Below are positions 35,828 to 45,794 of a DNA stretch of 64,000 nt, in pieces. Where the stretch lies: the NCBI RefSeq assembly GCF_012985465.1, contig NZ_JAAQWN010000001.1:972623-1036622 (forward strand), read 5' to 3'. The first letter of the stretch is position 1, and every line of letters starts with the position of its first letter. Made by a program: the position numbers and the translations under genes. Origin of the DNA: Pseudomonas sp. WS 5079 (GTDB lineage Bacteria > Pseudomonadota > Gammaproteobacteria > Pseudomonadales > Pseudomonadaceae). The notes beneath the pieces are model-generated. The model worked only from the letters and a program-made list of their open reading frames with translations, was not told the origin of the DNA and searched no databases.

Positions 35828-37000
35828 TTAACCCTGGCCAAACCGATAAATCGACAGGCAATACAACCCCAGCGCCGCTACCGCCAGCAAGCCCCCCGCC
35901 GCGCCGATCCAGGCGAAGCCAAAGTGCCCGCCGACCCAACTGCCCAGCAGCGCGCCGCCGCCGATGCCGATGTTGTAGATCCCGGAAAACATCGCCATCG
36001 CCACATCCGTTGCGTCCGGTGCCAGGACCAGGACCTTGGATTGCAATGCCAAGCCAAAGGCCATGATCGCCATGCCCCAGAACACGCTCAGCACCACCAG
36101 GTACGACACGTCACCACTCAGGGGCAACAGCAGGCCCAGGCACAGCGCCAGCACCGACACGGCCACCAGCAAAAAGCGATAGGGACTGAAACGGTGCAAC
36201 AGGCTGAACAGCAACGAACCGATGATCCCCGCCCCGCCAAACACCAGCAGCACCAGGGTTACCGCATTGCCACCCAGGCCAGCGACGCGTTCGACAAAAG
36301 GTTCGATATAGCTGTAGGCCGTGAACTGGGCGGTGACCACCATGGCCGTCAACACATACAGCGCCACCAGCGCCGGACGCTTGAACAGCATCGGCAGGCT
36401 GCGCAGCGATCCGGAGTTCTGGCTCGGCAACAACGGCAAGGTGCGCGCCAGCCAGAACACCAGTGCGGCGGCAAACCCGGCGATCACGATAAACGTGGTG
36501 CGCCAGCCCATGGCTTCACCCAGCAGGCGCCCGAGGGGAATGCCCAAGACCATCGCCAGCGAAGTGCCAGTGGCCAGCAAGCCCAGTGCCTGCACCTGCT
36601 TGCCCGGCGGCGCCAGGCGTACCGCCAGGGAGGCGGTGATCGACCAGAACAGCGCGTGGGACAAGGCAATGCCGATACGACTGACCATCAACAGGCCAAA
36701 ACTGTTGGCCACGCTGGAGAGGATATGGCTGGCGATAAACATGGCGAACAACACAATCAGCAACTTGCGCCGCTCGACGTTACGGGTCAGCAACATCACC
36801 GGCAGCGAGGTCAGTGACACCACCCAGGCGTAGATAGTGAGCATCAGGCCGACCTGGGCGATTGGCATGTCGAAGCTGGCGCCGATGGCACTGAGCAGGC
36901 CGACCGGGACAAATTCGGTGGTGTTGAACACAAAGGCGGCCAGCGCCAGGGCGATGACCGGTTGCCAATTGGCGGCGGGGGTTGCGGTGGAAGTACTCAT
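35828..37000 (-). CDS. MFS sugar/arabinose efflux transporter, SotB-like
   Basis: A 390-residue 12-helix transporter of the major facilitator superfamily, drug/sugar efflux group. The start [20 protein letters not shown] matches SotB (formerly YdeA), as do [14 protein letters not shown] and [14 protein letters not shown]. SotB exports arabinose, IPTG and similar sugars. No regulator is adjacent in the same direction. Substrate is inferred. Confidence 0.85.
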   Translation of the reverse strand: MSTSTATPAANWQPVIALALAAFVFNTTEFVPVGLLSAIGASFDMPIAQVGLMLTIYAWVVSLTSLPVMLLTRNVERRKLLIVLFAMFIASHILSSVANSFGLLMVSRIGIALSHALFWSITASLAVRLAPPGKQVQALGLLATGTSLAMVLGIPLGRLLGEAMGWRTTFIVIAGFAAALVFWLARTLPLLPSQNSGSLRSLPMLFKRPALVALYVLTAMVVTAQFTAYSYIEPFVERVAGLGGNAVTLVLLVFGGAGIIGSLLFSLLHRFSPYRFLLVAVSVLALCLGLLLPLSGDVSYLVVLSVFWGMAIMAFGLALQSKVLVLAPDATDVAMAMFSGIYNIGIGGGALLGSWVGGHFGFAWIGAAGGLLAVAALGLYCLSIYRFGQG

Positions 37001-37087
37001 CGACAGGTCGTTTTACTCGGTTGCGCGCCGATCCTGACGGCCCGATGCCTGCCCTGGAGCGGCGCGCAAAAATAGTAACACGATGGT

Positions 37088-38086
37088 TCAGGGATCGACC
37101 TGCGCCATGATCTCGGGAATCGACTCCGGGCGATTGGCATAGCGCTGGGCCAGTACCGCGCAGACCATCAACTGGATCTGGTGGAACAGCATCAACGGCA
37201 GGATCAACACGCCCATGGTGCTGCCGGCGAACAACACCTGGGCCATGGGCACGCCGGTGGCCAGGCTTTTCTTCGAGCCGCAGAACAGGATGGTGATGCG
37301 GTCTTCCTGGTTGAAACCGAACGCCTTGCCCAAGAGCGCGGAAGCCACCAGCACCAGCGCCAGCAAGATACAGCAGGCCACCACCAGGCCGCCCAGTTCC
37401 CACAAGGGGATCTGATGCCAGATGCCTTCGTTGACGGCCTCACTGAAAGCGCCATAGACCACCAGCAGGATCGACCCCTGATCGACGAACTTCAGCCAGT
37501 TTTTATTGCGCCCCACCCACGCGCCAATCCAGCGCCGGGCGATCTGCCCGGCAATGAACGGCAGCAGCAACTGCACGCTGATCTTGAGGATCGCATCCAC
37601 AGTCGAGCCGCCGTCACCATGCACATTGAGCAACAAGGTCACCAGCAACGGCGTGAGGAAGATGCCGAACAGGCTGGACGCCGCCGCGCTGCAAATCGCC
37701 GCCGGGATATTGCCCCGCGCCAGGGAGGTAAAGGCAATCGCCGACTGCACCGTGGCCGGCAACGCGCACAGGTAGAGCATGCCCATGTACAGGTCTTTGC
37801 CGATCATTGGCGACAGCAGCGGCTTGAGCGCCAGGCCCAGCAGCGGGAACAGCACGAAGGTCAGGCTGAACACCAGCAGGTGCAAGCGCCAGTGCCCGGC
37901 ACCGGCGACGATGGCCTGGCGCGACAGCTTGGCGCCATGCAGGAAAAACAAGAGCGCGATGGCCAGGTTGGTCACCCAGCCAAAGGCCACGGCGGCCTGG
38001 CCGCTGACGGGGAGCAAGGAGGCAAGGGCCACCGTGGCAATCAGGATCAGGGTGAAGTTGTCGGGTAAAAACCGTGGGCGTTTCAT
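37088..38086 (-). CDS. bile acid:sodium symporter family protein (YfeH-like)
   Basis: A 332-residue membrane protein with about ten helices. The motif VTNLAIALLFFLHGAKLSRQ and the later FCGSKKSLATGVPMAQVLF are typical of the SBF-like/YfeH branch of the BASS superfamily. Real substrates are unclear; some relatives move organic anions with Na+. It is divergent from the AraC regulator at 38171, 84 bp away, which probably controls it. Confidence 0.88.
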   Translation of the reverse strand: MKRPRFLPDNFTLILIATVALASLLPVSGQAAVAFGWVTNLAIALLFFLHGAKLSRQAIVAGAGHWRLHLLVFSLTFVLFPLLGLALKPLLSPMIGKDLYMGMLYLCALPATVQSAIAFTSLARGNIPAAICSAAASSLFGIFLTPLLVTLLLNVHGDGGSTVDAILKISVQLLLPFIAGQIARRWIGAWVGRNKNWLKFVDQGSILLVVYGAFSEAVNEGIWHQIPLWELGGLVVACCILLALVLVASALLGKAFGFNQEDRITILFCGSKKSLATGVPMAQVLFAGSTMGVLILPLMLFHQIQLMVCAVLAQRYANRPESIPEIMAQVDP

Positions 38087-38170
38087 CAGCTGTTCTTCCA
38101 GGGGTTGCCAGGGCGTCGTGGCGACTCTAACGTAACAACCGGTTACCGACTAACGCCAATGAGCCAGTAA

Positions 38171-38959
38171 ATGCCGCCTAAAGGACATGAAAAGGCTGTT
38201 CGCCGCAGCATCCCCGGGCTCGCCAGCCTGCCGCGCCCGGTGTATGGCCGCACCGAATCCCTGCCCAACCGCGCCCTGACCCGCCGCCATAGTCATCCGT
38301 GGGTGCAGTTGTCGTATGCGATTTGCGGGGTGCTGGAGATCCAGACCAGCGCCGGACGCTTCGTCGCGCCGCCGCAACGGGCGGTATGGATCCCGGCGGG
38401 AATGCCCCATCGGGTGTTCAGTTCGCCACACACCGAAATGCGTAGCCTGTACCTGGACTGCAGCGTAACGACCTGGGCGCCGGGACACTGCCAGGTACTG
38501 GCGGTGAGCGACCTGTTGCGCGAGTTGATCCGCCGTTTCAGCGAACTGCCGGTGGAATATGCCGAAGATGGCCCGGATGGGCGCCTGGCCCAGGTGCTGC
38601 TCGACCAATTGGCCGCCGCGCCCCAGGTCGACCTGATGCTGCCGCTGCCGGTGGACAGCCGTCTGCGGCAGATCTACCGCAGCTTGCGCCTGCACCCGGA
38701 ACAGGCGACCACGCTGGGGCAGTGGAGCCAGAAACTGGGGGTCAGTGAAAAAACCTTGAGCCGGTTGTTCTTGAGCGATACCGGCCTGACCTACCGCGCC
38801 TGGCGCCAGCGGCTGCGACTGCTCGGCGCCCTGCCCGACCTGGAACGCGGGGAACGGGTGACGGATGTAGCGCTGGGCTGTGGCTATGAGTCGGTTTCGG
38901 CGTTTATCGCAGCGTTTCGCCAGCAGTTTGATACGACGCCGGGGGAGTTTTTTCGCTGA
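38171..38959 (+). CDS. AraC family transcriptional regulator
   Basis: A 262-residue regulator with N-terminal cupin sensor (RHSHPWVQLSYAICGVLEIQ, APPQRAVWIPAGMPHRV) and C-terminal AraC DNA-binding domain (LGVSEKTLSRLFLSDTGLTY, VALGCGYESVSAFIAAFRQQ). The first part resembles NimR-type regulators, which act on a divergent transporter. Here the divergent gene is the symporter at 37088-38086. Inducer unknown. Confidence 0.93.
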   Translation: MPPKGHEKAVRRSIPGLASLPRPVYGRTESLPNRALTRRHSHPWVQLSYAICGVLEIQTSAGRFVAPPQRAVWIPAGMPHRVFSSPHTEMRSLYLDCSVTTWAPGHCQVLAVSDLLRELIRRFSELPVEYAEDGPDGRLAQVLLDQLAAAPQVDLMLPLPVDSRLRQIYRSLRLHPEQATTLGQWSQKLGVSEKTLSRLFLSDTGLTYRAWRQRLRLLGALPDLERGERVTDVALGCGYESVSAFIAAFRQQFDTTPGEFFR

Positions 38960-38976
38960 CTGGATTGACCCGGCCC

Positions 38977-39921
38977 TGTGGGAGCGGGCTTGCCCGCGAT
39001 AGCGGTGTGTCAGGCGATAAATCCCGTGACTGACACCCCGCAATTGCGGCATAGGTATCTACACGACTCTCGTCTGGGGTTGTGTACATATCCGTTGCTG
39101 CGGTCACGGCGGCTATTGGTTCCGCCCTTACGGCGGGTCACTTTTGGAAAAGAGCCCGGAGTGCCGGCCCAGCCAAAAGTAACCAAAAGGGCTCCTGCCC
39201 CACCACTCGGCACCTCGCCTAGGCTCGGTGTGCCCGTCATCCGACATTGATTTGGGGGGCGCCGCGATGGGCCATCCATGGCCCAGCGTGGCTAACCCGG
39301 CGTCCTGCCGGGTTACCCCCCAAATCAATGTCGGATGACGGCCAGCGTGGTTTAACGGGGCGCCTAAGATCAAAATCACAAGCAAAGCGAGGCGGCCTGA
39401 CAGCCGACCTGATCATCGAAGCGTACGCGTACCCTTGTAGGAGCGGGCTTGCCCGCGATGGTCGTTAACGATGACGAATGAATACCAGATACTCTGATGT
39501 GTTCTTTCGGGCGTCATCGCAGGCAAGCCAGCTCCTACAGGGGAATGCAGCTTCGCGCTCTGGTTCTGCTGTTGCTGTTGCTCTGCTTTTGATCTTAGGC
39601 GCCCCGTTAAACCACGATAGCCGCAGGCAGGTATTGCGCAGTGGGCACCCCGGCATGGATGCCGGGGTAGCCGCGACACGGCCATGGATGGCCGATCGCG
39701 GCGGGCCCACGGAGCAATGCCTGACTGCGGGCATGCCGAGCCTAGGCGAGGCACCGAGTGGTGGGGCAAAAGCGCTTTGGTTACTTTCGCGCTTTTCGAA
39801 AGTGACCCGCCGTAAGGGCGGAACCCTAAGTGGCCATTACCGCAGCAACGGATATGTACACAACCCCAGACGAGAGCTGTGTAGATACCTATGCCGCGAT
39901 CGCGGGCAAGCCAGCTCCCAC
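38977..39921. mobile_element. dispersed element with terminal inverted repeats, copy 2
   Basis: The core 39081-39862 (782 bp) is nearly identical to the element at 1993-2775 and in the same orientation. The ends are TGTGTACATATCCGTTGCTG and its complement, and the inverted similarity extends outward through CATAGGTATCTACAC to REP sequences at both flanks. An inner REP pair lies at about 39438-39540. No transposase or target duplication could be made out by eye. It fills the gap between the AraC and LacI genes. High identity between copies points to recent movement or gene conversion. Confidence 0.85.
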
Positions 39922-39950
39922 ATGTTCGACCGCCACTGACCCGCCCTCAG

Positions 39951-40979
39951 TCAGCGCAACAAAGACGAACTCGCCCGCACCTGCAACTGCGGCACCACCA
40001 TGATCGACTCGACAGCCTCGCCCTCGATGCGTTTGAGCAACAGCTCAACCGCATGGCGGCCCATCTCTGCCAGCGGCAGGCGCACGCTGGTCAGGGGGAC
40101 CATCAACTCATTGGCCAGCGGTATGTCGTTGAAGCCCACCACCGCAATGTCCTTGCCCGGCATCAAGCCCTTGTCCCGTGCGGCGCCCATCAGGCCGATG
40201 GCCAGGAAGTCATTGACCGCGAAAAACGCCTGGGGCCGTGGGTTGAGCCCCAACAGGTATTCGCCCTGGCGGTGCCCGGTGAGGCTGTCAAAAGGACCAT
40301 TGAGCGTCCACTCCGGGCGCAGGATGATGCCCTGCTCACGGTAGTAACGGGTAAACCCACGGGTGCGATCCGCACCGGTGGAGGCATGCCGTTCACCCGC
40401 CAGGATCGCCACATCGCGACAGCCCAACTGGTACAAGTGCTCCGCCGCCAACCAACCACCCCGTTCATCGTCGCTGCACGCCGCCAGATGCCCGGCAATC
40501 TGCCGGCTGACCAGCACGTAGGGGATGTGCTTGCGCGTCAACAGGTCGAGCAGCGGCTGGCTTTCGCCCACATGGGAGTCGCCGACGATCAACCCCGCCA
40601 CCGAACGGCGCAGGGCGTGCTCGGCCCGCGCCATCTGGCGAGGTTGCTGGTCGTCGGTATTGGAAACGAACGTCAGGTAGCCGGCCTGCTCGGCGGCACT
40701 GTCGATGCTGTCATAAATGGTTGCCATCACCAGGTCCGTGAGCCTTGGCATGAGCACACAGATTTCCTGGCTTTTGCGCAGCTTCAGGCTCGATGCCTGG
40801 GTGTTTGGCCGGTAATCGAGTTCTTTGGCCAATGCACGAATGCGCGCCACCACTTCGGCCGACGCCGCTCGCTCGACCCCGGCCGGGTCGCCATTGAGTA
40901 CCCGGGACACCGTGGAAACATGCACGCCAAGTGCAGTCGCCATGGACTTCAAGGTGGCTGGGCGAGAGGGGCTCGGCAT
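39951..40979 (-). CDS. LacI family transcriptional regulator
   Basis: A 342-residue repressor with N-terminal helix-turn-helix (ATLKSMATALGVHVSTVSRV) and a periplasmic-binding-like effector domain. The last part (FNDIPLANELMVPLTSVRLP) is typical of the PurR/GntR-like branch. It is divergent from an MFS transporter and amidase; two LacI-type operators sit between them. The ligand is probably the transported substrate. Confidence 0.94.
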   Translation of the reverse strand: MPSPSRPATLKSMATALGVHVSTVSRVLNGDPAGVERAASAEVVARIRALAKELDYRPNTQASSLKLRKSQEICVLMPRLTDLVMATIYDSIDSAAEQAGYLTFVSNTDDQQPRQMARAEHALRRSVAGLIVGDSHVGESQPLLDLLTRKHIPYVLVSRQIAGHLAACSDDERGGWLAAEHLYQLGCRDVAILAGERHASTGADRTRGFTRYYREQGIILRPEWTLNGPFDSLTGHRQGEYLLGLNPRPQAFFAVNDFLAIGLMGAARDKGLMPGKDIAVVGFNDIPLANELMVPLTSVRLPLAEMGRHAVELLLKRIEGEAVESIMVVPQLQVRASSSLLR

Positions 40980-41060
40980 GGTGGTGGGGCTTCCGACTGT
41001 CTGATATTTAGCGCGCAGAGTCTACCCGAACGGGCGTGTCGCAGCCGCAGATAAATCTTT

Positions 41061-41078
41061 ACCCAAACGTTTGACTAA
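41061..41078. promoter_or_regulatory. LacI-type operator, proximal to lacI-like gene
   Basis: ACCCAAACGTTTGACTAA contains the palindrome CAAACGTTTG with the central CpG characteristic of LacI/PurR-family sites. A second, fuller copy lies 46 bp downstream at 41107-41120. Both lie in the 212-bp gap between the divergent LacI and MFS genes. Confidence 0.7.
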
Positions 41079-41106
41079 AAATTTTCCGCGCCTTACATTT
41101 CGCCAA

Positions 41107-41120
41107 CCCAAACGTTTGGG
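41107..41120. promoter_or_regulatory. LacI-type operator, perfect palindrome
   Basis: CCCAAACGTTTGGG is a perfect 14-bp palindrome with central CG, the expected form of a LacI-family operator. It lies 72 bp upstream of the MFS start and shares the ten central bases with the site at 41061. Two sites with a 46-bp spacing suit cooperative or looped binding by the repressor. Confidence 0.78.
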
Positions 41121-41191
41121 CAAACAATAAAAATACGCCGGACGCGGCCGACTTTTTGACTTCTGCCATCATTTTGAAGAGTCAGATCCCT

Positions 41192-42523
41192 ATGAATAGC
41201 CCCGCTATCCCGTCTTTCCGCTACCAGATTTTCTTCCTGATCATGCTGATGGCATTGCTCAACTACATCGACCGAGGCGCGATTGCCTATGCCTCGGCGA
41301 GCATTCTTCCCGAGTACGGTTTCGACAAGGCCGACTGGGGCAACGTGCTGGGTTACTTCGGTTACGGCTACATCCTGGGGGCACTGGTCGGCGGCATTCT
41401 GGCCGACCGTTTTGGTGCCAGGCGCATCTGGCTGATCGCCGGTGCCACGTGGTCGATCTTCGAGATTGCCACGGCATTTGCCGGCGATTTCGGACTGGCG
41501 TTCCTCGGTGGCTCGGCCATGGCCGGCTTCGCCACCATCCGTGTGATGTTCGGGTTTGCCGAAGGTCCGGCGTACTCCGTGATCAACAAGAGCGTGGCCA
41601 ACTGGGCCACGCCCAAGGAGCGCGGTTTTGTGGTGTCGGTGGGCCTGCTGAGCACCCCACTGGGTGCACTGCTGACCGCACCAGTGGCCGTGGGCCTGCA
41701 AACCCTGACCGGCAGCTGGCGCAGCATGTTCGTGGTGCTGGGCGTGGCCAGCCTGGCGCTGCTGATCTATTTCATGACCCGCTTCACCAACACCCCGGAT
41801 GAAAACCCGCGCGTGTCCAAGGCCGAACTCGACTTTTTGCGTAAAGAGCGCGCCGAAGCCGCTAACGCATCGACCCCCACCACCAGCGTTGCGCCGGTCT
41901 GGCACTTCTTCAAGAACAAGGACCTGTTGCTCAACGCCGTCGGTTACTTCTCGTTTGTGTACGTGACCTTCCTGCTGCTGACCTGGACCCCCAAGTACCT
42001 GCAGGATGAGTTCCACTACAACCTGTCGTCGCTGTGGTACATGGGCATGATCCCGTGGACCGGCGCCTGCTTCACCGTACTGCTGGGCGGCAAGATATCG
42101 GACCTGCTGCTGCGCCGCACCGGCAACCTGAAAGTCGCCCGCAGTTGGCTGGCAGCAACCTGCCTGCTGCTGACCACCTTGTGCTTCATCATGGTGTCCC
42201 AGGCCCAGACCGTGTGGGGCGTGATAGCCCTGATGACGCTGGCCAACGCGCTCAACGCCCTGCCCAACTCCGTGTACTGGGCCGTGGTGATCGACACTGC
42301 GCCGTCCAATCGGGTGGGTGCCTACAGCGGCATGACGCACTTTATTGCCAACACCGCGTCGTTCATCGCCCCGATGCTCACCGGCTACCTGACCGTTCGT
42401 TACGGCTACTCGTCGATGTTCGTGGCTGCCGCAGTGGCCACGGCGCTGGGCATGAGCGCCATGCTGATGGTGCGCCCAGGTGGCCGCCAGGTCGCCGCGC
42501 CCTCTATACCCGCCGCTGTTTGA
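41192..42523 (+). CDS. MFS transporter, anion:cation symporter-like
   Basis: A 443-residue 12-helix transporter beginning YQIFFLIMLMALLNYIDRGA, which is characteristic of the ACS branch of the MFS (carboxylate, sugar acid and related anions). AGWRDRF-type loop is seen as GGILADRFGARRIW. The ATG at 41192 was chosen over an upstream frame start for length and the membrane start. It is followed 13 bp later by an amidase gene, so the two probably import and then cleave one compound under LacI control. Confidence 0.9.
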   Translation: MNSPAIPSFRYQIFFLIMLMALLNYIDRGAIAYASASILPEYGFDKADWGNVLGYFGYGYILGALVGGILADRFGARRIWLIAGATWSIFEIATAFAGDFGLAFLGGSAMAGFATIRVMFGFAEGPAYSVINKSVANWATPKERGFVVSVGLLSTPLGALLTAPVAVGLQTLTGSWRSMFVVLGVASLALLIYFMTRFTNTPDENPRVSKAELDFLRKERAEAANASTPTTSVAPVWHFFKNKDLLLNAVGYFSFVYVTFLLLTWTPKYLQDEFHYNLSSLWYMGMIPWTGACFTVLLGGKISDLLLRRTGNLKVARSWLAATCLLLTTLCFIMVSQAQTVWGVIALMTLANALNALPNSVYWAVVIDTAPSNRVGAYSGMTHFIANTASFIAPMLTGYLTVRYGYSSMFVAAAVATALGMSAMLMVRPGGRQVAAPSIPAAV

Positions 42524-42536
42524 TGGAGTTGTTTAC

Positions 42537-43892
42537 ATGAGCCTGGTGAAGCCTGCCCACGCTGGATATTTCTTTGGCCTGTCGATCGTCACGCTGGCCG
42601 CGCGCCTGCGTGCCGGCAGCGTGACCAGTGTCGAGTTGACGCAAGCGGCCCTGGACAGCATCGAGCGTTTGAATCCGCTATTGAATGCGTTCGTGCAAGT
42701 CGATGCCTGCGTCGCCCTGGCCCAGGCGCGCAAGGCCGACGCGCTGTTGGCCCAGGGCCTGGACCTGGGCCCGCTGCACGGCATACCGGTCGCGGTCAAA
42801 GACAACATCGACACGTTTGACTACATCACCACCTACGGCTCCGCGCATTTCGACGGTTGCCTGCCGGAGCGCGATGCGCTGTGCGTGCAGCGTGTGCGCG
42901 AGGCCGGGGCGGTGATTGTCGGCAAGACCTTGACCCACGAATTCGCCTACGGCCCGACCGGCGACCGCTCGTTGCAGGGCGCCGCACGCAACCCGTGGGA
43001 TGCCCGTTGCATCACGGGCGGCTCCAGCGCAGGCAGTGCGGCGGCGGTAGCCAGCGGCATGGTACCGCTGGCGCTGGGTACCGACACCGGCGGCTCGATC
43101 CGCATCCCTTCGGCCTTGTGCGGCGCGGTCGGCTTCAAGCCTTCGTTTGCCTGCGTGCCGGTGGACGGCGTGTTCCCGCTGGCCTCGAGCCTCGACCATG
43201 TCGGCCCCATCGCCAATCACGTCGAAGATGCGCGCTTGCTGTTCGAGGTGCTCGCCGCCCGCCCGTGTGCGCCTGCGGCCACTGCGCAGCCGCTGCGGGT
43301 TGGCTGGCTCACCTGTGGCAGCTTCGGCCCGGTGGATGCCGACGTGAATCAGCAGGTGTACCAGGCGGCGCAGCAGCTGTTTGGCGACACGCTTGAGCAC
43401 ACCGACGCGCTGCAAAAAATGGCGCCGGGCATGAAGGACACCCTGCTGACCCTGCAACGTGCCGAGGCCTTCGAGGTACATGCCGAGCGCATGCAGGATG
43501 CGCCGCACAAGTTTGACCAGGAGGTACGCGAGCGCCTCGAGGTGTCGAGGGACGTCAAAGGCTGGCAATACATTCGCGCACAGGCAAGCCAGGCGCAGTA
43601 CCAAGCGGCGATGGCGCGTTTGTTCGAACACTATGACTTGCTGGTGTCGCCCAGCGTGCCGATTACCGCCACCGAGGTGAATGCGCGCGAAGTGCGGGTG
43701 GGCGAACAGGAGATTGACGTACGCGCCGCCGTGCTCAGCCATACCAGTGCCTGGAACCTCACCGGTCTCCCCGCGATCAGCCTGCCGGTGGGGCACGTGA
43801 GGGGCATGCCGGTGGGGTTGCAGGTGATAGGCGCAGCCGGCACGGATGATCGGCTGTTGCAAGTGATGAGCAGGCTGTTTGTGCGGGGGTAA
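42537..43892 (+). CDS. amidase (amidase signature family)
   Basis: A 451-residue hydrolase with the Ser-Ser-Lys triad of amidase-signature enzymes: Lys in GIPVAVKDNIDT, and ITGGSSAGSAAAVASG with the cis-Ser followed by GTDTGGSIRIPSALCG (nucleophile Ser). It cleaves amide bonds such as carboxamides or ureides. It is co-directional with the MFS gene 13 bp upstream. The natural substrate is unknown; it need not be part of the glutamyl-tRNA amidotransferase. Confidence 0.92.
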   Translation: MSLVKPAHAGYFFGLSIVTLAARLRAGSVTSVELTQAALDSIERLNPLLNAFVQVDACVALAQARKADALLAQGLDLGPLHGIPVAVKDNIDTFDYITTYGSAHFDGCLPERDALCVQRVREAGAVIVGKTLTHEFAYGPTGDRSLQGAARNPWDARCITGGSSAGSAAAVASGMVPLALGTDTGGSIRIPSALCGAVGFKPSFACVPVDGVFPLASSLDHVGPIANHVEDARLLFEVLAARPCAPAATAQPLRVGWLTCGSFGPVDADVNQQVYQAAQQLFGDTLEHTDALQKMAPGMKDTLLTLQRAEAFEVHAERMQDAPHKFDQEVRERLEVSRDVKGWQYIRAQASQAQYQAAMARLFEHYDLLVSPSVPITATEVNAREVRVGEQEIDVRAAVLSHTSAWNLTGLPAISLPVGHVRGMPVGLQVIGAAGTDDRLLQVMSRLFVRG

Positions 43893-43935
43893 GGGCAACA
43901 CCGCACAGACAGCTCCCACAAGGGATGACTTCAGC

Positions 43936-45171
43936 CTATTCGCCTGACGAAGCCAGAATCGCCTGCAACAACACATCCGCCCCCGCTGTGGACCAGTGCG
44001 GGTGGATTTCTTCCGCCTCGTTATGGCTCAAGCCATCCACGCACGGCACAAAGATCATCGCCGTCGGCGCGACCTGGTTCAGGTAGCAGGCATCATGCCC
44101 TGCCCCGGAAATCATGCGCCGATGGCTATAACCCAGGGCCTGCGCCGCAGCCTGCACCACGTCCACGCAGTCTTTGTCGAAGGCAATCGGTGCGTACTGG
44201 AAGATCTGCTTGACGCTGGCCTGCAAGCCAATACCCTCGGCGATCCGTGCCACCGCTTCGTGCAGTTGCTGGTCCTGCACGGCCAGCACCGCTTCATCGG
44301 GATGGCGGAACTCGACGCTGAAAAACACCCGTCCCGGCACCACATTGCGCGAGTTGGGGAAGATATTGGCCATGCCCACCGTCGCCCGCCCTTCGGCGCC
44401 TTGGGCCAGGCCGATCTGGTTGACCGCCTCCACCACCCGGGCAAAGCCCAGCAGTGCATCCAGGCGGTGATCCATGGGCGTGGTGCCGGCATGGGCGCTG
44501 CGCCCGCAAAGCTCGACTTCATACCAGCGCTGGCCCTGGGCGCCGGTGACCACGCCGATGGTCAGGTCCTGGGCCTCAAGGATCGGGCCCTGCTCGATAT
44601 GCAGCTCATACGCCGCATGCACCGCCTGGCCACCCACCGGATGCGGGCCGGCGTAGCCGATCTGTTGCAGCGCCTGGCCAATGGTCACGCCGGCCTTGTC
44701 TTCGCGGGACAAGCCGTATTCCAGGTCGAACACCCCGGCATATACCCCCGAGGAAATCATCGCCGGGGCAAAACGCGAGCCTTCTTCGTTGGTCCAGTTG
44801 ACCACCTCGATCGGCCGGTCGGTCTCGATGCCCAGGTCGTTCAAGGTGCGCAGCACTTCCAGGCCGGCGAGTACGCCGTAGATGCCATCGAACTTGCCGC
44901 CTGCTGGCTGCGAGTCACCGTGGGAGCCGGTCAGCACCGGGGCCAGGTGGTCATGGCGGCCGGCGCGGCGGGCGAAGATGTTGCCCATGGCGTCCACGCG
45001 GATGCTACACCCGGCCGCCGTGCACCAGGCCACGAACAGGTCGCGCCCGCGCCGGTCTTCGTCGGTCAGGGCCAGGCGCGACACGCCGCCCTTGGGCGTG
45101 CCGCCGATCTGCGCCATTTCCATCAGCGAGTCCCACAGGCGCTCGCCGTTGACCCGCGCCAGGGCGCTCAC
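43936..45171 (-). CDS. M20-type N-carbamoyl amino acid/allantoate amidohydrolase
   Basis: A 411-residue zinc-dependent hydrolase. Metal sites are visible as LTGSHGDSQPAGGKFDGIYG, VVNWTNEEGSRFAP, YELHIEQGP, and ISGAGHDACYLN near the C-terminus. Family members hydrolyse N-carbamoyl amino acids, allantoate or ureidoglycine. Its GTG start overlaps by 4 bp the stop of an ATC-hydrolase-like gene. In Pseudomonas strains that make L-cysteine from ATC, a carbamoyl-cysteine hydrolase pairs with ATC hydrolase; the same pairing here suggests N-carbamoyl-L-cysteine or an analogue. Confidence 0.88.
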   Translation of the reverse strand: MSALARVNGERLWDSLMEMAQIGGTPKGGVSRLALTDEDRRGRDLFVAWCTAAGCSIRVDAMGNIFARRAGRHDHLAPVLTGSHGDSQPAGGKFDGIYGVLAGLEVLRTLNDLGIETDRPIEVVNWTNEEGSRFAPAMISSGVYAGVFDLEYGLSREDKAGVTIGQALQQIGYAGPHPVGGQAVHAAYELHIEQGPILEAQDLTIGVVTGAQGQRWYEVELCGRSAHAGTTPMDHRLDALLGFARVVEAVNQIGLAQGAEGRATVGMANIFPNSRNVVPGRVFFSVEFRHPDEAVLAVQDQQLHEAVARIAEGIGLQASVKQIFQYAPIAFDKDCVDVVQAAAQALGYSHRRMISGAGHDACYLNQVAPTAMIFVPCVDGLSHNEAEEIHPHWSTAGADVLLQAILASSGE

Positions 45172-45659
45172 GAGCGCGGCTCCCGGGGCTTGGCGTGGTA
45201 GCGGAAGTCACAGCTTGGCGCGCCGCCCATGATGGTCTGGGTGCGCGTCAATTCAATATTGGGGTTGTAGCCGACGATAAACAGTTCGTCGCGGTTGCAC
45301 GACAACAGGTGGCCGATCTCGCCCAGGCCCATCTCGTGGTACATCTCGGCGTAGCGGCAACGCTTGACGTCGTAGTCGTAATGCTCGGCGTCGCTGGCGA
45401 TGATCTCGACTTTCAGCGCGTCGTCTTTTTCCCACAGCACTTGCAGCTCAACGAAGCTCTTGAGGTCGGCGCCCTGCTCTTCCTGGGCAGCAAAATGCTT
45501 GCCGGCCTGGATCGCGGCATTGCCCACCGCCTCGCCAATCACCGCGGCGGCAAAGGCCTTGCCCTGCTCGCGCACGAGGATTTCGTAGATCGGCTTGATG
45601 ATCTCGGCTTCGATACGCCGGCGGGCCAGGATGCCCAGTTCACCTTCGAGTTTGCTCAT
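45168..45659 (-). CDS. L-2-amino-thiazoline-4-carboxylate hydrolase-like protein
   Basis: A 163-residue protein resembling the ATC-hydrolase family (ring-opening of L-2-aminothiazoline-4-carboxylate to N-carbamoyl-cysteine). Seen are RRRIEAEIIKPIYEILVREQ, DYDVKRCRYAEMYHEMGLGE, LLSCNRDELFIVGYNPNIEL and TQTIMGGAPSCDFRY. Two Cys (in KRCRYAE and LLSCNRD) are candidates for the catalytic ones. It overlaps the carbamoylase gene downstream by GTGA. The ATG at 45659 was preferred to 45671. The real substrate could be another heterocycle. Confidence 0.82.
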   Translation of the reverse strand: MSKLEGELGILARRRIEAEIIKPIYEILVREQGKAFAAAVIGEAVGNAAIQAGKHFAAQEEQGADLKSFVELQVLWEKDDALKVEIIASDAEHYDYDVKRCRYAEMYHEMGLGEIGHLLSCNRDELFIVGYNPNIELTRTQTIMGGAPSCDFRYHAKPREPRS

Positions 45660-45692
45660 TGCGTGCCTCATTCAAATGGCTGCGAAGCCCCC

Positions 45693-45780
45693 TGTAGGAG
45701 CTGGCTTGCCAGCGATGCGGTGCACTCGGTGTTTCAGGTCTACCGAGGCGATACCATCGCTGGCAAGCCAGCTCCTACAT
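45693..45780. repeat. REPIN
   Basis: Two inverted REP arms, TGTAGGAGCTGGCTTGCCAG at the left and its near complement CTGGCAAGCCAGCTCCTACA at the right, form a long hairpin of about 88 bp. It lies in the intergenic gap between the ATC hydrolase gene and the substrate-binding protein gene (both minus strand), so it could act as a processing or stability element between them. Confidence 0.9.
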
Positions 45781-45794
45781 GGGGAGCTGACGCG

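Noticed and set aside
40000..41054. Long plus-strand frames opposite the LacI gene
   Set aside because: Composition is rich in Arg, Gln and His as expected for reverse frames; the LacI protein is clear.
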